DNA of 64,000 nucleotides from Peredibacter sp045999315 (GTDB taxonomy: Bacteria > Bdellovibrionota > Bacteriovoracia > Bacteriovoracales > Bacteriovoracaceae), in NCBI RefSeq assembly GCF_045999315.1, contig NZ_CP174607.1, forward strand, positions 1,612,001 through 1,676,000. The letters run 5' to 3'. The translations under genes were made by a program, and so were the position numbers. Position 1 is the first letter of the stretch. Each line of letters begins with the position of its first letter. This document shows, piece by piece, positions 33,669 through 42,105 of this stretch. A model generated the notes under the pieces. That model was not told where the DNA came from. It did no database searches and worked only from the letters and a program-made list of their open reading frames with translations.

Positions 33669-35001
33669 GCTATTACAAGCATTTTGTTTTTTAGCATGTT
33701 TAACAACGCTACCTGTATACGCTGCTGGCGGAGAATCTGGTGGCGGTGGTGATTCACTTGAAGAGCGCGTGAATGATATTCGTGCGGACATTTTAAAATG
33801 GATTAAAGCGGGTGGATCACGTTCTTTGAAGCTTCCCACTGATGTTACTCATGAAGATTATGTAAGTTTGATGACAGATATTCTTCAACCTCAGAAAGTT
33901 GTTATTGGTTTTGAGGAAGCTGACATCAATGTAGGAGGAGTGCCTAAAACCTGTAGAGGCTTTGTCTCAAAGGAAAATTCACGTCCTCATATCTTGTGTA
34001 ATATTTCACGTTTTAAGGGAACCTCTGAATCAGGTCAGTATCGCCTGATTCACCACGAATATGCGGGCCTTGTAAGACTGGAAAGAAACGACGGTGCTGC
34101 TTCTGATTATGAGATCTCATCTCAGATCACTGATTATTTAAGGGTGCAGACTGTTTTAAGATTATCAGTTCTTGAAAGAATTGAAGGACAACAAAACGGT
34201 TTCGATCCTGTCCTCGAGCTTGAGAAGGCCAGAAGTCTTTTCCATAAGTTTTCAGAGCATGTTCAACGAAATGCTGAACTCAACGATCAGTTGATTGACC
34301 TTTATGATGAAGCGATAGCTGATCTGAGTGGCCACACATTTCCCGAATCAAATGTTCAAAATACAATTAGAGGATGTGCTTCTAATCTTGAAAAACTAAA
34401 AAATAGAGAGACGGAAAATTTCTCTATTTGGAACAACCACATCAAAAAGGTCAACGAAGAACAATTCGCGACTGTCGAGAAACATGTGCTTGGTTACATT
34501 CAAGCACAACAATGTAGACAGTGTGATCCAGAAGTTCGAAAAGAAACGCTGGTTAAATTTAAAAAAATCATTCTTGAAAACGTTCGAGAATTAGAGATCA
34601 ATGAATTCGAAAAGGTGTCTCATGAGTATAACGTGTATACCCTCTATAACACTGCCATTTGTAATTTTAGAAATCTTTTAAAGATCCACGATGATAAGGA
34701 TGCTGCTCGTTTCCTTAATGCTTCATTAGAAAGTAAAATGTATGCACCGGCCTTATCGGTCAAAGAAATTTCTGAAGGCAAGTATGATAAAGCACTCATG
34801 TTCATCGGAAAGAATTCTCCTGTAAATGTTTATAGAAGCGGTTCTGCAGTATTTGGTCCTCAATCTGGTTTAGATGGTAAAGTGGTAAGGATTCGTTTTA
34901 ATTATAATTTTGATCCTATCGGTGGGGACTTTATTAGAAATATGAGCCAACATCCGAAGTTAACTAACCCCATTAAAATCATCCAGCGCGATCTCAAATA
35001 A
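33655..35001 (+). CDS. Exported GGESGGGGD-family protein 2
   Basis: A 448-residue protein, a close paralog of the preceding gene in the N-domain (GGESGGGGDSLEERVNDIRADILKWI, RLIHHEYAGLV, SDYEISSQITDYL) and more divergent in the C-domain (QQCRQCDPEV, YDKALMFIGKNSPVNV). The start overlaps the previous gene and has a poly-G ribosome site. The strong N-domain and weak C-domain similarity suggests a recent tandem duplication with faster change in the C-domain, as expected when that part meets a changing partner. It ends in a strong terminator. Confidence 0.75.
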   Translation: MKTSKLLQAFCFLACLTTLPVYAAGGESGGGGDSLEERVNDIRADILKWIKAGGSRSLKLPTDVTHEDYVSLMTDILQPQKVVIGFEEADINVGGVPKTCRGFVSKENSRPHILCNISRFKGTSESGQYRLIHHEYAGLVRLERNDGAASDYEISSQITDYLRVQTVLRLSVLERIEGQQNGFDPVLELEKARSLFHKFSEHVQRNAELNDQLIDLYDEAIADLSGHTFPESNVQNTIRGCASNLEKLKNRETENFSIWNNHIKKVNEEQFATVEKHVLGYIQAQQCRQCDPEVRKETLVKFKKIILENVRELEINEFEKVSHEYNVYTLYNTAICNFRNLLKIHDDKDAARFLNASLESKMYAPALSVKEISEGKYDKALMFIGKNSPVNVYRSGSAVFGPQSGLDGKVVRIRFNYNFDPIGGDFIRNMSQHPKLTNPIKIIQRDLK

Positions 35002-35009
35002 GCTAGAAG

Positions 35010-35034
35010 AAGGCCCTTTTTAGGGCCTTTTTTT
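35010..35034 (+). terminator. Rho-independent terminator after the exported pair
   Basis: AAGGCCCT (35010-35017) and AGGGCCTT (35022-35029) form a perfect 8-base stem with a 4-base loop, followed by T to 35034. Confidence 0.9.
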
Positions 35035-35182
35035 ATAGGCCTAAGCATAAGTAGCTGAAACCAATGAAGTTGTGCGAGTGTAAAAATGCTTCACACCTCA
35101 TTAAAGCAAGTAGTCAGCGGATGGAGGATTTGGATAGAACAAGACTCTTTAAAAATTTAATCAATGATTAGGTGCGGATCTC

Positions 35183-35947
35183 ATGTCTTACACGTCTTTC
35201 GCAGATTTTCTTCATTCAAAGTATCTTGAACGCCAGCAGCGAAATGCCAAGTACTCACTGCGCTCTTTCTCCCGCGACATGGGGATTTCTTCCGGAAGAC
35301 TCACAAATTTATTAAAAGGCAGAGACATTCCAGGTGATGAAACGATCGAGAAGTTTTTTTCGATCTTCAACCTCGCAGAAGAAGAAAGACAAAGACTTAA
35401 AAAAATCATTTATTCTCAAAAGTATCTTCGTCGTGGCCCGGGCTTCTCAAAGCAACTTAACGAAGAAGAATTTAATCGGATCTCGGACTGGAAGACCTGG
35501 TCAGTGTTTACGATGTTTCAGGCCTCGGATTATTTACCAAATATCGTCTGGTTTTCTCAGAAGTTAAAACTCTCAGTCGAAGAGATCGACATTGGTCTAA
35601 AAAAGCTATTGGACGTAGGTCTAATTGCAGAGAAAGATGGATTTTATGAACTCATCTATCAGAGCGTAACCACAACGAATGATGTTCCATCCACGTCCAT
35701 TCGCAAATTTCATAAAGAGTTTATTCCGATTGGGTTGAAGTCTCTGGATAAAGTACCGGTTGAACAGAGAGATGTCTCGAGCCTGACTTTTTGTATCGAT
35801 AAGAACATGCTCCCTGAGTATAAGAAAGCGCTGGCCGAATTTCGAGCTAAGCTTTCACAGATTGCCAGACAAAATGATGTTTCAAATGAGCTTTATCAGC
35901 TCAATATTCAGTTTTTCCCTGTGGCCTTCGAAGGTAATAACGAATGA
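35183..35947 (+). CDS. TIGR02147-type transcription regulator (254 aa)
   Basis: A 254-residue protein related to the regulator at 30431: YTSFADFLHSKYLERQQRNAKYSLRSFSRDMGISSGRLTNLLKGRDIP (about 3-50) is the HTH-like part, followed by the family's EEIDIGLKKLLDVGLIAEKDGFYELI segment. It overlaps the next exported gene by 4 bases (ATGA), so regulator and exported protein are made together, a common layout of this family in Bdellovibrio relatives. Target sites are not known. Confidence 0.83.
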   Translation: MSYTSFADFLHSKYLERQQRNAKYSLRSFSRDMGISSGRLTNLLKGRDIPGDETIEKFFSIFNLAEEERQRLKKIIYSQKYLRRGPGFSKQLNEEEFNRISDWKTWSVFTMFQASDYLPNIVWFSQKLKLSVEEIDIGLKKLLDVGLIAEKDGFYELIYQSVTTTNDVPSTSIRKFHKEFIPIGLKSLDKVPVEQRDVSSLTFCIDKNMLPEYKKALAEFRAKLSQIARQNDVSNELYQLNIQFFPVAFEGNNE

Positions 35948-36561
35948 ATAAAAAATTCTTTTCGCTTTTGTTTTTTATTGTTCTATCTTTCTCTTCTTTT
36001 GCTGGAAACGAAGTCGGCAATGGCGGAGGGGTCCTTTATCATCTGGAGAGTAAAACTCCCGTAATGTTTTTTGATGCCTATGAAACTGAAGCGAGATATG
36101 GCTATCGAATTCAGTGGCCAAGAGATTTGTCGGATGAATATAAAGTCGCAATGTCCTTCACAAGCCGCCTTGCCAAGTATGATCCTAAACTGCAAAAACA
36201 ATTGAATGGTTGGATTAAATCATTTTATGCCGAGGCATCCTTCTCACAATCTGACCTCCCACTTATTTTTGATATGGGTACCGGCATTCACATTCCTGAA
36301 TGGAGCGGGGTGGCCCAGTTGATCATTCAAACTAAGCATGGCTATATTCTAAATCAGCGCTACTGGAACAAGCTGTCGACTGAACAAAAGGGTGTCGCAA
36401 TTCTTCACGAAGTGGTTTATCGAAAAGCTCTTGAAGTTAATCCAAGGCTTTTTTTATCTGAGAAGGTCAGAATATTTGTGGCCATTTTAATTTCGAATGA
36501 ACTTCGCTTTTTCACGGCGAATGGCTATCAAGGGCTCCTTCAGCATCTTGAATTGAAGTAA
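35944..36561 (+). CDS. Exported protein with a GNGGGV start and LHEVVYR motif
   Basis: A 205-residue protein with a signal peptide ending at FSSFAGN, then EVGNGGGVLYHLESKTPVMFFDAYETEARYGY, the glycine-rich opening seen in other exported proteins of this group. Later it carries KGVAILHEVVYRKALEVN, again a His-Glu pair similar in place to HHEYAGL in the 32343/33655 proteins. No HExxH is present. It is coupled to the TIGR02147 regulator upstream. It may be a distant member of the same family; function unknown. Confidence 0.65.
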   Translation: MNKKFFSLLFFIVLSFSSFAGNEVGNGGGVLYHLESKTPVMFFDAYETEARYGYRIQWPRDLSDEYKVAMSFTSRLAKYDPKLQKQLNGWIKSFYAEASFSQSDLPLIFDMGTGIHIPEWSGVAQLIIQTKHGYILNQRYWNKLSTEQKGVAILHEVVYRKALEVNPRLFLSEKVRIFVAILISNELRFFTANGYQGLLQHLELK

Positions 36562-36678
36562 TTTTCCTTTGGATTGTTAAGATTGTTAGGGTTTCGACCA
36601 GATACTCTAGAGCTATTCCCAAGCTCATTCATCTCTGGCAAATATGCGGTCATTAACTTAACACCAACAGGAGTTATT

Positions 36679-37338
36679 ATGAAAATGATCGCAGCTCTCA
36701 CGCTATTTTCTCTCTCACTTTCGGCATTCGCAGTTACAAAGTCTGTTCAAGCGGATTTCACAAATCTTTATAGAGGCTACAGTGCTGGCTCTTATAAAGT
36801 GGATTTTAAGCTGGCCTCGAAACCATCATTATCAACAGCGCAAATTTCAACTCAAGTTCACCGTAACGATAACGACTTTACTTGCGTCACTTCTGCCAAA
36901 TTTGAAGTTGGTCAGATGACTTTCTCAATCGCTCAGAACGGTTCTTCTTGGAAGAAAGTAACAACTCAAAAGATCTTCGGTGAAGTCTCTCATACTGTAG
37001 ATGGCACTGAGTGTGATCTTTCCCTTGAGAATCTTGCTTCTCAAAACACACTTTATGTAACAGTGACTCCGCAAAACAATCCAGTTGAGCTTCCAGTAAA
37101 GGCCTTCCCTGGCTACGAGAAGACCCAAGTGTACCTTGTGCCATTTGACGGTTATGTTTATGTTGATGCCGATATTAAGCTTGTGAATAATTCTCTGGTT
37201 TTAAATCCAGCGGGCTTTCTTTCTGAAAGAAGTGTGTTCTCTAGGAACACTGATAACCTTCGTAGAATGTTCTTCTACGTTCAGTCTTCAACAGGTTCTT
37301 CGCACCTTTCCCTTGGTAACGGTCACATTTCTCTATAA
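36679..37338 (+). CDS. Exported protein of unknown function
   Basis: A 219-residue protein read from the ATG at 36679, which has an AGGAG site 5 bases away and gives the signal peptide MKMIAALTLFSLSLSAFA; an earlier in-frame start at 36574 has no site and would hide the signal. The mature part is beta-rich with two cysteines (FTCVTSAK and TECDLS) that could pair. It ends before a terminator shared with the convergent DUF2252 gene. I recognise no family. Confidence 0.65.
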   Translation: MKMIAALTLFSLSLSAFAVTKSVQADFTNLYRGYSAGSYKVDFKLASKPSLSTAQISTQVHRNDNDFTCVTSAKFEVGQMTFSIAQNGSSWKKVTTQKIFGEVSHTVDGTECDLSLENLASQNTLYVTVTPQNNPVELPVKAFPGYEKTQVYLVPFDGYVYVDADIKLVNNSLVLNPAGFLSERSVFSRNTDNLRRMFFYVQSSTGSSHLSLGNGHISL

Positions 37339-37356
37339 TTGATTGATTGATGGATG

Positions 37357-37386
37357 GGCCAGGGGAAACCCTGGTCTTTTTATTTT
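37357..37386. terminator. Bidirectional terminator
   Basis: An 8-base stem capped by a GAAA tetraloop (37357-37364 with 37369-37376), with T-rich sequence after it on the plus strand and A-rich flanks. It sits between two convergent genes and can serve both. Confidence 0.8.
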
Positions 37387-38525
37387 CCGCTATCTTCGTA
37401 GGCCTTTTTGAGGGTCTTTTTCATGACTTTCACAGATGTTTCCCAGTCTTCAGTTGTCACTGTTTCAAGGTCTTTAGCATAGGCAGAAACATTTTTAGTG
37501 GTTCCACCCAAAGAGGTTCTATGGAGTTGACCTAGAAGATAGAACTCATCCTCAATGACTTTTCCCATGTCTTTTTCACTTAAATCGGCCGAGTCGATGG
37601 ATTTGTTGCCTTCAATTTTAAAGCGCATTTGATAAGGTTTGGTTCCGACGTCGACCACATCAAGTCTTTGGTTAAAGTCATTGCCCAGAAACTTTTTCAT
37701 GGATGTTTCAACGCGTTTCTTGTCATTGATGTTTTTGGTCCAGCCAACAACACCACCATCCATAATTTGTTTCAGTTCGATAAATTCGATTTTCCCATTG
37801 ATCTCAACCAGAGCGTGATAGCGATTACCGAAGGCGGAGCCACCACTTTCTTTCATTGTTCGGTAGACATCATGAACTTTGGTCTTCGCTCCAAATTTAT
37901 CTTTGAAAACTTTTTCAACAGAGGCCTTTTCTTTTGGAGCTAAAGCGAAGTTTGGTTCACCCTTCACTTTGAAGCGAGGTCCCTGAGCGGTTTCAAGCAC
38001 ATCGGCCTTAGAAGCGTGGCCACCTTTTTGGGCCTTCGCTTGGAGTTCTTGAACATAAGGTGAGTAGGGACGCTTTGTACCAGCGAGACCCATTTTATAG
38101 GCCTCAATGAATTTTTCCTGCTTAAAGTCTCCCATATACGATGCGGACTGAGAAAGTCTCATCACGTCTAAAAACAGAGGAGCTTCGGCCACGTCATCAA
38201 AGTCATTGAAGGTGAATTTAGGAACGCCTTTATTGGAAACGATAAAACCAAAATTCTCGGCATGGGCATCTCCCACAATCTGGCCACGGTGATTTTTTAG
38301 CTTTTGATAGATCGGAAGAGTTTCCTTCACGTCAAAGGCCTCTTTGTAGTAATAGGGGACAAAGGCACGCATGAACATGTGCTTGTTCTTGGCGTTCTGA
38401 AAACGTAGAAGAATTTTTTGAGTGTCTTGATTTGGATAGTGCTCTAGCATCTTGGCAATGAGGTCCTTACATGGGGCCGCATGCAGCGAAAAACTGACGA
38501 AGAATAAAGGAATGAACTTAATCAT
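37380..38525 (-). CDS. Exported DUF2252 family protein
   Basis: A 381-residue protein read from the ATG at 38525, which gives the signal peptide MIKFIPLFFVSFSLHA and overlaps the stop of the small gene before it by 8 bases. The family marks are HRGQIVGDAHAENFGFI (about 82-98), KFTFNDFDDVAEAPLFLDVMRLSQSASY, and LGGTTKNVSAYAK near the end. DUF2252 has a kinase-like (aminoglycoside phosphotransferase-like) fold, with GDAHAENFG and NDFDD matching the catalytic HxD-like and DFD-like loops. An exported kinase-like enzyme is notable, since ATP is scarce outside the cytosol. It is last of a four-gene operon. Confidence 0.8.
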   Translation of the reverse strand: MIKFIPLFFVSFSLHAAPCKDLIAKMLEHYPNQDTQKILLRFQNAKNKHMFMRAFVPYYYKEAFDVKETLPIYQKLKNHRGQIVGDAHAENFGFIVSNKGVPKFTFNDFDDVAEAPLFLDVMRLSQSASYMGDFKQEKFIEAYKMGLAGTKRPYSPYVQELQAKAQKGGHASKADVLETAQGPRFKVKGEPNFALAPKEKASVEKVFKDKFGAKTKVHDVYRTMKESGGSAFGNRYHALVEINGKIEFIELKQIMDGGVVGWTKNINDKKRVETSMKKFLGNDFNQRLDVVDVGTKPYQMRFKIEGNKSIDSADLSEKDMGKVIEDEFYLLGQLHRTSLGGTTKNVSAYAKDLETVTTEDWETSVKVMKKTLKKAYEDSGK

Positions 38526-38823
38526 ACATTTCCTCGATGGCCTCATGAAGAGTGTCCAGACGTTTTTCTACTAGAGTTGGGAAATCGGGAGAGGACAAAA
38601 ACTTTTCTAACTTGTCCTGCGTACCCATCGTAAGGTCTTGTTGAGAGCTATGACCGTCGGAGCGAGATAGTTCCATCGCAATGGCAAAGATGGTTTCGGA
38701 CTCATCTTTAAATTGATCGAATTTGATTTTAATTTTTGAACCGTGATAGTTTTCTTTTGAGACGAATGAATGGTCTCCGGTCTTCCAGTGCTGTTTAATT
38801 TCCTGGCAAAGATTATCAATCAT
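38518..38823 (-). CDS. Small acidic cytosolic protein between two effector-like genes
   Basis: A 101-residue protein without signal peptide, read from the ATG at 38823 that overlaps the end of the RelA/SpoT-like gene by 8 bases (ATGATTGA). A TTG two codons earlier is less likely. It is acidic, mostly helical by composition (KIKIKFDQFKDESETIFAIAMEL; EKRLDTLHEAIEEMY), and in the same operon both neighbours are exported. Overlap with a toxin-like gene and lack of a signal fit an immunity or chaperone partner, but no family is recognised, so this is inference. Confidence 0.6.
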   Translation of the reverse strand: MIDNLCQEIKQHWKTGDHSFVSKENYHGSKIKIKFDQFKDESETIFAIAMELSRSDGHSSQQDLTMGTQDKLEKFLSSPDFPTLVEKRLDTLHEAIEEMYD

Positions 38824-40588
38824 GCACAAGCAATGGTTTTAGGTTTTCATAGGACAATTCAGCTGGAATGCCTGCAGGTAAGCGAGGAGGTGCGGTTTTT
38901 TCTCCTACTTCAATTCTACGGGCATGAGTCATTTGTTGCTCGAAATAAATTTCCACTTTGGCCTTGTCGGACTCCGAAAGGGCCTTGAATGAATCTGCCG
39001 CCTTAACGATGGCAGGATTCTTCTTATAGTCATCACTCAAAACTTTTCCTGCTCTTATGTCATAGAACAAGTGCTTCACTTCCGAGACCTGATGAATGGC
39101 AGGGCCCCTCAGTTGTAGTTCACCTTGCACACCACTCTTATAAAGAACGTTCATGTGAAAGCTAGTGTAACCATTTTCATAACCGGTCTTAGGATCATTC
39201 TTAACAATGATTGGCTCAGGAACAGTCACCGCCTTACCTGCGTCCTTTTGCTTCTGGAGAGCAAGACGGTATTCACGGTCCGCGCGAACGATTTGATCAA
39301 TCTGTTTATCTGAAAGATAAGGAATGCCTTCTTTACCCAAGACGCGGTAGTTAATGATTTCGGTGACCCGAGTTCCGTTTTTGATGTCTTTTGAAATCTG
39401 GTCAACAAATGCCTGAACCGTCTCCGGTGCAATTTTTCCATCCGGTCCAGTTTTCATAATGATTCGAGTTCCTAGACCATCACCGATGGCCGCGGCAACT
39501 TTTTTCACGTTATCAATACCAGCTTCGCCACGTTGATAAGCATTGAAGTCTTTTCTGAGAAGCTTCGCTAGAATTGAGTCTTCACCTTTGCTTCTCACAG
39601 AAACTTGGCCAAGTGACATATAGGAGTCTTTGATGTCATCGGCCGTTTTTTTCTCGAGCGCCTTAAGTGATTTAGAAACTTCGTGAGCGAAGCCTTCAAG
39701 TCTCTCAATGTGCTCCGGACCTCTGGCCTTTAACCAAGCCTCGCGTTCCGTTGCCGGAAAACGAGATGTCATGGTTTTGATCGATTCAGGATCAGTCTTC
39801 GGAGGAATGAGTCTTTCCGGATAATCCGGTAGACGAGTATGGGAAGAGGTCGCAGCGGCCATATCTTTAAAGTCTTCGCTCATAAGAACGATGGCCACAT
39901 TTTCTCTGTCCTCGGGTTGTTTAAAATTAATCATGATGGATTTACCATCAGTCTGAGTACTGAATTTGAATCGTTGCTCTTTTACGACGGCCTCAGGAAC
40001 AAATTCGACCTCGATATTATCAACCGCACCTGAGAGGCGCATGGCCGCAAGTCGACGGTGATCTAGGGTCCAGATTTTTCCGTCCTCATCTCTCCACACA
40101 CGAAGTTTTGGAAGATCAGTAACTTTTAAAGTTCCGGCCTTAAGGGCCTTGGCATTATTGATAACGGTATAGCCGCCTTCAGAGTCATTTTGCGCAGAAA
40201 TTTGCGAGAAACGAATTTCTTTAGCATCAACTACTGCAGAACCGAGTTTTTGACTCTTATCAAATTTTGGAACAGGGAGACCGAGTTCTTCAACATCATG
40301 ATAACGAACGAGATTTCGGTTAAGTCCTTCTACCTCGGAGATTTTCCAAGGAACGACCCCGCCGTAATTGAGGCCTTCGATTTCTTTTTCAATTTGAGCG
40401 ATGCTTTTATTAAGTTCAGGTGAGCGTTTCGGGACTGTTCCTTGAAGGAAAGTCTTGAGCATGCTTCTGCAACGAAGAATTTTGGCCGCAGAAACAGAGT
40501 CCTTCGCATAGACCTGCGTGAAGGCCAGAAGAAGGAGTAGTACAACTCCAAGTCTAATATTCATTCTTCGATTCAAATTCATTTCCAT
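38816..40588 (-). CDS. Exported RelA/SpoT-like nucleotidyltransferase with ParB-like domain
   Basis: A 590-residue protein with a signal peptide ending near FTQVYA (the ATG at 40564 is an alternative start). Residues about 125-200 resemble a ParB/sulfiredoxin-like domain (LPKLRVWRDEDGKIWTLDHRRLAAM). Residues about 320-515 carry all the main marks of a RelA/SpoT synthetase: RSKGEDSILAKLLRK (Arg332, Lys334, Ser338, Lys342), DGLGTR (Asp370, Arg375, matching DIAGIR), GYTSFH (473-478) and ELQLRG with a following His (Glu490, Gln492, Arg494, His506). The enzymes make ppGpp, pppGpp or ppApp from ATP in the cytosol; a signal peptide here means export, probably into a prey or rival. It overlaps a possible immunity gene. 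Confidence 0.75.
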   Translation of the reverse strand: MEMNLNRRMNIRLGVVLLLLLAFTQVYAKDSVSAAKILRCRSMLKTFLQGTVPKRSPELNKSIAQIEKEIEGLNYGGVVPWKISEVEGLNRNLVRYHDVEELGLPVPKFDKSQKLGSAVVDAKEIRFSQISAQNDSEGGYTVINNAKALKAGTLKVTDLPKLRVWRDEDGKIWTLDHRRLAAMRLSGAVDNIEVEFVPEAVVKEQRFKFSTQTDGKSIMINFKQPEDRENVAIVLMSEDFKDMAAATSSHTRLPDYPERLIPPKTDPESIKTMTSRFPATEREAWLKARGPEHIERLEGFAHEVSKSLKALEKKTADDIKDSYMSLGQVSVRSKGEDSILAKLLRKDFNAYQRGEAGIDNVKKVAAAIGDGLGTRIIMKTGPDGKIAPETVQAFVDQISKDIKNGTRVTEIINYRVLGKEGIPYLSDKQIDQIVRADREYRLALQKQKDAGKAVTVPEPIIVKNDPKTGYENGYTSFHMNVLYKSGVQGELQLRGPAIHQVSEVKHLFYDIRAGKVLSDDYKKNPAIVKAADSFKALSESDKAKVEIYFEQQMTHARRIEVGEKTAPPRLPAGIPAELSYENLKPLLVHD

Positions 40589-40648
40589 TCAAAACCTGAC
40601 TAAAATTCTCATCGGCATGAATTTTCCTTAACTTAAGGACAAGTTTCT

Positions 40649-41932
40649 TTACTTGGCGCCAATGAGATCTAAGGCATTTGTTTCTTTAGTTTTAGGTTTC
40701 AGCTTAAAACGTTTTTGAAGTTCCTGTGAAAGCTGGACGAGGTTCTCTTCCTTTCCTGGTGTTACTTCTTCAATGGTGGTTTCAAACTTTTTATTTTGTC
40801 CGGCAGATGCTTTCACACCCAATCCTTTGACTGTAATTTCCGAAGTACTCAAACGATAAGCAGGTGAGTCGCCACTGACGGGAATGAGAAGATACTGTGT
40901 GCTCTCATCTTTTTGAGAGAGTACCGGTGCGACTTTTTTTCCATTCGTGTAGTTTAAGGCCATGCGAACAGATTCATCTGAGTCTTTAAGCGTGGAGGCA
41001 GGTTTTCGTGCCTGATCCGGATATGATGAAGAAACTTTCAGTTCAGCTTTCTTCTGAGTCAAAGCAAGATCCGTCGAATCATAATAGAGATCTTCATTGA
41101 TGACTTGATTTTGCTTAATCAATTTGAATTTTATTTCTTTGCCGTTCTTGTCTTTGATAGCGAGAAGATCATTCTGAAGTTTCTCTACTTCTTGAAGAGA
41201 GTTCTTATCGCTTGCAACTAACTTGGCACCATTCACGACAGCACTCGCCGTGAGTGCAGGTTTGCTGATTTCTGGAATGTGACTTTCGGCCGGTTTAGGT
41301 GCTGGCGGATTAAAGTAGTGCACTTGAGCATCTTTAATACCCATCTGATCCTGGAAGAAAGCGATTCCTTTTTTCACTTGATCATTAGTTGGTTGGAAAG
41401 TTCCGGAAGCTCCGTCGAAATGGAACTGTCCTTTTTCATCCACCCAAAATTCTCCGGCCAGACGTAGATCTTTATTCTGATCACGAAGGATAGCGTGCTT
41501 TGATCCGTAATCACGCATTTTACCCGGACGAGTTTGAGCAAAACGAATCTTCTCATCATCCAAAACATAAGTGTAATAAGTATTAGGCTTGAGAAGTTTT
41601 GCAAAATCCTGATTATCTATATGGCCGATAAATGAAACATCTGAAAAAGTTTTCTGTGCCGTTCTTGCAACTGCACTTCTTCGATAAACGCCAGTGATCT
41701 CACGTGAAAGAGGAACAGGTCCTAATTTTAATTTTTGATCACCCATGATCTTGGCAACATCTTGACCGTGTTTGAATTCGATCATGTCCAATGGCTCATT
41801 GGATTTTGATTCAAGTTTGTGAAGAGCATTGAGGAGATTCATGGCACATGTTCGCCTGTAGGCCTCTCCGGCATAGGTGAGCTGAGTGAACAAAAGAGTA
41901 GCGGTCACTAGATAGCGAGTTTGGATTTTCAT
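40649..41932 (-). CDS. Exported protein with toxin-associated domain and CYTH-like C-terminus
   Basis: A 427-residue protein with a signal peptide (ending near QLTYAGE) and an AGGAAG ribosome site. Residues about 117-207 (YVLDDEKIRFAQTRPGKMRDYGSKHAILRDQN, FHFDGASGTFQPT) resemble a segment often found in bacterial toxins, where a short SG[HT][FY]xP stretch ends a globular domain. Residues about 266-425 recall a CYTH/triphosphatase-like domain (NEDLYYDSTDLAL, then late KFETTIEEVTPGKEENL). The CYTH reading is weaker than the first. It is the first gene of the minus-strand operon leading to the RelA/SpoT-like gene, 60 bases away. Confidence 0.6.
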   Translation of the reverse strand: MKIQTRYLVTATLLFTQLTYAGEAYRRTCAMNLLNALHKLESKSNEPLDMIEFKHGQDVAKIMGDQKLKLGPVPLSREITGVYRRSAVARTAQKTFSDVSFIGHIDNQDFAKLLKPNTYYTYVLDDEKIRFAQTRPGKMRDYGSKHAILRDQNKDLRLAGEFWVDEKGQFHFDGASGTFQPTNDQVKKGIAFFQDQMGIKDAQVHYFNPPAPKPAESHIPEISKPALTASAVVNGAKLVASDKNSLQEVEKLQNDLLAIKDKNGKEIKFKLIKQNQVINEDLYYDSTDLALTQKKAELKVSSSYPDQARKPASTLKDSDESVRMALNYTNGKKVAPVLSQKDESTQYLLIPVSGDSPAYRLSTSEITVKGLGVKASAGQNKKFETTIEEVTPGKEENLVQLSQELQKRFKLKPKTKETNALDLIGAK

Positions 41933-42105
41933 GTATCTTCCTGGCCTAAAGGGCCTCTTTTCTTATCGGAGCCTCCTGAAAATCCTCAAATGCATTGATC
42001 TAAGTGTCTGTAAACACGTAGGTGTAAGATTAAGTTTCTTGGCATTCTGAAAATAAAAACGAGAATTAACCCGCTCAATATGATCGGGTATTTAAGGAGA
42101 TTCTC

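Noticed and set aside
38816..40588. RelA/SpoT protein as the normal cellular stringent-response enzyme
   Set aside because: It has a signal peptide and lacks the HD hydrolase, TGS and ACT domains of the long RelA/SpoT enzymes.
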